Shown piece after piece: positions 55,601 to 61,600 of a DNA stretch of 64,000 nucleotides (position 1 is its first letter; the number at the start of each line of letters is the position of its first letter). Origin of the DNA: Prunella strophiata (Eukaryota; Chordata; Aves; Passeriformes; Prunellidae); NCBI GenBank assembly GCA_036583965.1, contig JAZBQD010000030.1, positions 83,766,800 through 83,830,799 of the forward strand, given 5' to 3'. The notes beneath the pieces were generated by a model, which worked only from the letters and a program-made list of their open reading frames with translations, did not search any database and had not been told where the DNA came from. The position numbers and the translations under genes are program-made.

Positions 55601-58600
55601 CGATTTTTTTTTTTACTATATAGCCTCACCATTATATGGATACTTATTACACTGAGTGCTACATCTACAACTTCATTATGACCTGCTTCATAAGCTTTTG
55701 ATAAGTTAAAATAGCTTTAAGATCCACTTCCCTTTCATTCACTGGAGATAAAGCAGTTTCTGTATTATCTGAATCTACTAGAATTATTATGAATTATTAT
55801 TATGATTATGAAGAAGAAGAATTCATGTGAAGAATGTCCCTTTTGAGTGCCACATTAAAATATTTTTTTTCCATGTTGGGCCATAAAGAAGTAAAATATT
55901 TTTTAAATCTCCTTTGAGTTTGTTCTAGCTGAAATGGTTAAAGAGCTTCTCAGTATTTCATAGGAATAAGCCCACAGTCTTGTCAGCTTGATTTGGGGGG
56001 GGGGGGGGGGGGGGGGGCCTCTGTTTTGTTTCTTTGTTTATTGTTTGTGATTTTTTTGCTTTGATTTTGCAATTTTGGGGGGGATGTGGTTGTTTGTTTT
56101 AATTGTGTGTGGGGGGTTGTTTGTTTTGTTTATTTCCTTCTGCTTTATTTTGTTTTGGTAGATAATACTTCTTATAGTACCTGTGTTTCTCAGGCATAGC
56201 TTCCTTGCTGTCATTATTCTTTCTCTTCCCTAGATTACTGTGATTTGAGGTCTTCATGCTTTTTCTAGTAATGTTTTCTGACAATTATTCTTTCAGGGGA
56301 TCTTTGGCCTCCTGCATTTTGTTTGAGAGTATAGATTCAGATATAATTATCATCTTTGACAAGGTTATAAACTATTTACTGTGTTCAAGCCCCAAGCTTT
56401 TCAGACCAGTCAGCTTCACTTACTACTTCCATTAATTGATCACTTAGCTCTTTTTATGTTTGAGAACATAAAATACTTTTACTTTTCTTGGAACGATTTC
56501 AAACTAAACTTATGCTCACTGAATTCATGCTACTCTAGCATTTAGTTCCTCTGTAATGCCTCTATTATTTATGAAAATAAGCCTAAAATAGCATCAGTTC
56601 TTTTTGTTTTAGTGTTTGGTAGAGAAACTTGACAGCTACACCATCCAGGAATAACTAGGTGCTACTATTTTAGTAACACATGCTTTTCAGTTCATACTTA
56701 GGATGTAATTCTCCTGCAGCTGCCTGGTTCCCAGAGCTGTCTGTCTGTTTATAATTTTAGTGTATTTGTACCTAAGTGTGATTTCTGGTATTCTGTTGAA
56801 GGTTGTTGGCAATACACTGACAGTGTATAGAGGCCTTGTAAAGGTCAGTGTCTTGATTTAAACAAATCTTAGCTCTGTTGACTTCTGCTTCATAGTGTCA
56901 TGTTTGCCTCACAGTGCCACCTCTCAACTCTTCCCTGATCAAAGCTCATCTTTGAGGACCTCTATGCTAAATGGCATTGTTCTGTTTTTCTTATTACTGC
57001 TGAACAATTTTTTCCCTTGTCTGTTGTTTCATGTCTAAATGCTATGTAAAGGTCTTAGTAAAATAATATTTATTTGTTCTAGACACTTTAACAAACCTGT
57101 ATTTGTCCAATTGATGACAGTTTGTTACTCATAGGAGTCCACATTTGAAGCTCAGACATACCTTGTAATTCAGTTTACAAGGACTGGACTGTTAAGGATT
57201 TATTCTTGTGGTTTCTTTCCCTCTGCAATTACTACTGTTGAGACTGTTGCAATATGTGATTTTCCTGAGGCCACAGGCAAATTTTGAACCTGAAGAAGAC
57301 CTCTCCCATGTGTCCACTTGAGCTTAGAGAATTTTTTTAGGAGGCTAAAGTATTGATTTAAGGGGAACAAGAAAAACATGTTCATTAAAATATAGCCGTG
57401 GGTATTTATATTTGCTCATACTGATTTCTTTTTTCTTACATAAATCTGAAGTCTCCCTACCAGTTCTGAGTTGCACTTTTGTCTTCTTTGGTTCTATTAT
57501 TTGTTTCCTCTATACATATTGGGGTTGAGTGTTGAGGTAAGGTGTAAAACTTGACCACAGAATCATTGATTTACAACTGAAGCAGAGGTAGAGCTTGAGC
57601 ATTGTAAGGATTTTGATCGTGACAATTAAACTACATTTTCTGTGCTTAAAAGGTGAAATAATGTTTGATATAGAAAAGGAGGCAGGCTATGAAGGTGTGG
57701 GTAACAAACATCCTGTTTTCTTCTTAAATGTAGTTTTGGTGTGTTGTGTCTTAATTTCATTTGGGAGCAGGAAGGAGGATTTGCAAAGCCCTCTGTCACC
57801 TGTGGTTTTTGTAATCATAGCTTCCCTTTACTCTTCCTTTCAGATTATTTCCAATTCTTAGCAACTAATTACTAATTGCCAGCAGTGATCTTTTACAAAA
57901 AGACTGTTTCCCTTTAGTAATAGGAGGCTCAGCAAACTGAAGTTTTCTCTTGTCTTTCCTCTTCTGATATCTTTTATCATGATTTGATTAAAGAGAGCTG
58001 TTGTCTGAGCACTTCCAAAATACTTCAGGTGTTCTTAATTTTCAAAGAAAGATGAACTGTGTTTGGAAGAAGATGGAGGAAAAAATACACCTTCACAGAA
58101 ACTTACTATCTTGAACTGTTGCAAATGGCATTTCTTTAAGATAGCATACTTAAAATTGCAATTTAACATTTCAGCAGTGCTGTGGTCTTTGCCAGCCTGC
58201 ATAAATAGATACATATGCTAGGGAAAAATGCATATCCTGCAGACTTTTTTCCTTTTATTTTCCTTAGGGAAAAGTAGTTCACCAGAGCCTGAACATTATG
58301 AACTCCTTTTCTCAGAAAGTGAAAATACAACACATACGGTCCCTGTCAGAAGATGTAAGGTTTTATTATAAGAGGCTAAGAAGTAATAAAGAAGATTTAG
58401 AGCCAGGAAAAAAATCAAAGGTTTGTTTATGTCTTATTTCTAAATGTTTATAAGTTCTCTTTTCTATATAGCATATGTTAAGTTTCTGTGTTCAACAGAA
58501 ATCTTCCCTCTTTTTTCTTTGGTCAGTAGATTGCTGTTTAATTGATCAGCTCTTACATGTTTTGCAGATTGCAAATATTTATTTTGATCCTGGTTTACAG

Positions 58601-61600
58601 TGTGGAGATCATTGTTATGTAGGATTGCCTTTTCTATCTAAATGTAAGTAAAGTTCAACTTTATAATGAAAATAATTTAAAATAAGTTTTCTCCTTAAGT
58701 AATGATTTTACTTGAAGATTTGTAAAAACACATTATTTCCTACAGCGGAATCTAAAGTTCAGCACAGCATAGCAATGCAAGAAGATGCATGGGATTCTGA
58801 CTGGGATTTACATGAGAATCTATTCAAAGAATGGACAGAAATAAAAGAGAACTCAAGCCATAGGTAAGTATTTTATTCCTGTTGTTTGCTCAGACCTTAA
58901 GTCAGTAATAATTCTGTGATATGTGTGCTCTTATAGAATACAAAGCTTCTTAATATTGCTGTGCTCTTTGACAGAGGGCCAAGAAGAAATTGCTTGGCTT
59001 TCTCTGCAAAACGTTTAAAGAGAGCATTTTAAAAGTTAAAAAACAGTAATCATTTTCCTCAGATTAAGGAAAACACTGAAAGTTACTATTCACTGAGTTG
59101 CTGGAGGTCTTTAGAAGATTGTAACAGCTAGGCAGTCTCTACTCCGCAAAAATTTCCCAAACCAGATTATACTGGTTGTTCAGTATCCCTGCTTAAATAG
59201 TATCCTCAATACCCCTTTTAAGATTTCATAAGGTTTTCTGTTATTACCATAGTGGGATTTTTGCATTTCAGTGCATTACAAAATTTTCTTGTGTTTTACC
59301 TTGAGAAGATTAATGCTTGCTACTTAATATTTAGAAAACTCTGTAGACTGCTACATACCTTTTAAGCATCTGCCTCCTCATAAATAAAGTTGATTTAATC
59401 TCCAAGAAACACAAGTTAACATAAACAGCAAGTGTGTGTGTCTTTTGTGTTGATAGCATCCAGATTACCCTTTCAAAAAGGTGTGTGAAGAAACAAAATG
59501 TCTGTATGCAACTAAATAGAATAACAAAAGCATTCCCCCTTGATCAGTTTTGTGTTATAATGGTGATATATTATTAACTCCTGAGAAAATCTGATCTAAA
59601 CAGAATCATCTATTTAGCCACACCAGTAACTTTCAAGAATGTTCCATCCCCTACAGTAAGAGAACAGTAAAGGAGAATGCTATTAAGGATTAGTTCTGAA
59701 TAAGGACTAGTTCTAACTTGAATATACAATGCTTTAATATTATTTATTACAATATATTTTAAAGTATTTAATATTTTTAAAGAGAGTTAAAGTTACCCAG
59801 CTGTCCAAAGGATCATTCAGGGAAAGGAGAGAGAACTTCTGAAAACAGAGAGGTTGTGACTTGGACATTTGGAGTTTCTCCAAAATCTTTCTCTGGGTTT
59901 TAAGCCTAATATTTTGTCTATTTTGCTGACTGGAGAGCTCAGTACTTTTAGTTTAGTTTCAGTTCATGCTAGAGAGCTTGTGGGAGAAGGGGACCCAAGT
60001 TTGTTGTGGAGGTTGTTTAATAGCAAAGAACTTCATTCACTGATGGAAGTAGTGGCTAGCACCAAGTATGACTTGTTCAGATTTACTTTAAGGTTTATTA
60101 GACAGGTGTGCAGGGACACAGTCTGTGTGTCCACTGCATTTAGAGTAGATGTACTGATTTACTGTACCTATGCAGGCAAAATACATTTTCTGGATTGTGG
60201 ATGCTCTATTGGAGTTTTTTCTTTCTACTGTTGGCATCTTTGCAAATAATCAAATAGGTTTTGGGTTATTTTTCTTACTGATCTGAATCTCAGAGATATT
60301 ATAAAAATTTGTTTCTGCAAAACATAAATTGAGTTTTATAACTGTTTGTCCAGACTGAATGCTGTATTTGAAGTGGACACAGATCTTCAGAAGGATGTTC
60401 GGTTGAAAATTACAGCAGAAATGTCCTGGCCTTCCATCCTTAGTTCACCACGCCATCTAAACTTCCCTCTTACCAACACAAACAGCTCATCAGTAAGTTA
60501 TTTTAGTAATAGTGTCATTTAAACAGGTGTTTCTAATTGCATTAATGGTAATGTAAACTTATTAAAAAATTCTTTCTGACTAGGAAGAAGAAATTTTTCT
60601 AGAAAATCCAGCTGATGCTCCTGTGTATGTTCAGTTTCTTCCAGTAGCTCTGTATTCTAACCCATCCACTTTTGTTGATAAGCTGTTAGAACGGTAAGTG
60701 TTGTTGTGGAATCCTTGGGGTGTTCTCCCTGGGCAGAGAAAATGCATTTTACAAGGAATGAATTCATGATATGCCAGTTGTGCTGGTGGTTCGTATTGGC
60801 CACCTCTAGAATTTGAATCATTAGGCCAGTTGAGAACTCAATCTATTGCCATTGAACACACATCTGTATTTTTTAGAGAGCTAAAATGTGTTTACATTTC
60901 TTCCTTAACTTGATGTACAACGGGGGGGAAATAAGAAAAAATAAAATCAAGTGATACTTTCAGCTGCATATTGGGCAGCTGTAGTTACTTAACTTATGCT
61001 AAAATCCATCAATGCAAGTATGTCATTACCTTCCCTGATCTGAGAGAAAGAAAAAATTGCAATTTCATTTCAGGTTTAATTTGAGTAAACCAGCTAATTT
61101 CAATCAGAAGACTCTAGAATTCCAGGTCTTCAGAAATTGTGTAAGTATTTCAATACATTCTTGGTAATTTTAAATTCAGGTATTTTAATGTTTAATAAGA
61201 GTTCAGTCATACATGTCTTTAAGTTCAGGTATTAGTGTGGAAAAGGTAATATAAATGTAATATCTGTTTGATATCAGAAAAATATTTCTTCACATTAACT
61301 AATAAAGTGTCACTTTTTCTATATGCTTACATTATAATACAACTGTGGAAGTTACAGGAAAACTGCATTTTCTCATTCTCTTACTGGCAGAATTATTTTC
61401 TTCAGTGTACTGTTAACTAGTTCTAAAACTAGCAAAGAATTGATTATTCCATTGCTTTGTTGGCTCTTTTAAGTGATTTGAGTATTTTGGACTACTTTTA
61501 AGTGTGTGCATTTTCATATAGAGCATGCCACCCACATCCTAAGCACTTCCTTTTTTATCTGATTTTCCCCCTCCATTTGCAGTTTGTTTTAGTTTCAAGA

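Larger units (their letters stand above)
55167..58267 (+). other. TMEM131 intron R-S, 3,101 bases
   Basis: Dominated by the poly-G and T/G-rich tract at 55995-56160. A short (TTA)n/(GAA)n patch lies near 55785-55820. No gene or clear transposon recognised. Confidence 0.8.

Noticed and set aside
57556..57600. CR1-like phrase cacagaatcattgattt
   Set aside because: Only one short phrase matches, with no following CR1 order.
59869..60249. 126-residue open frame in intron U-V as a possible nested gene or unknown exon
   Set aside because: No recognisable domain, no splice-phase link to the neighbouring exons, and frames of this length are expected by chance in 64 kb over six frames.
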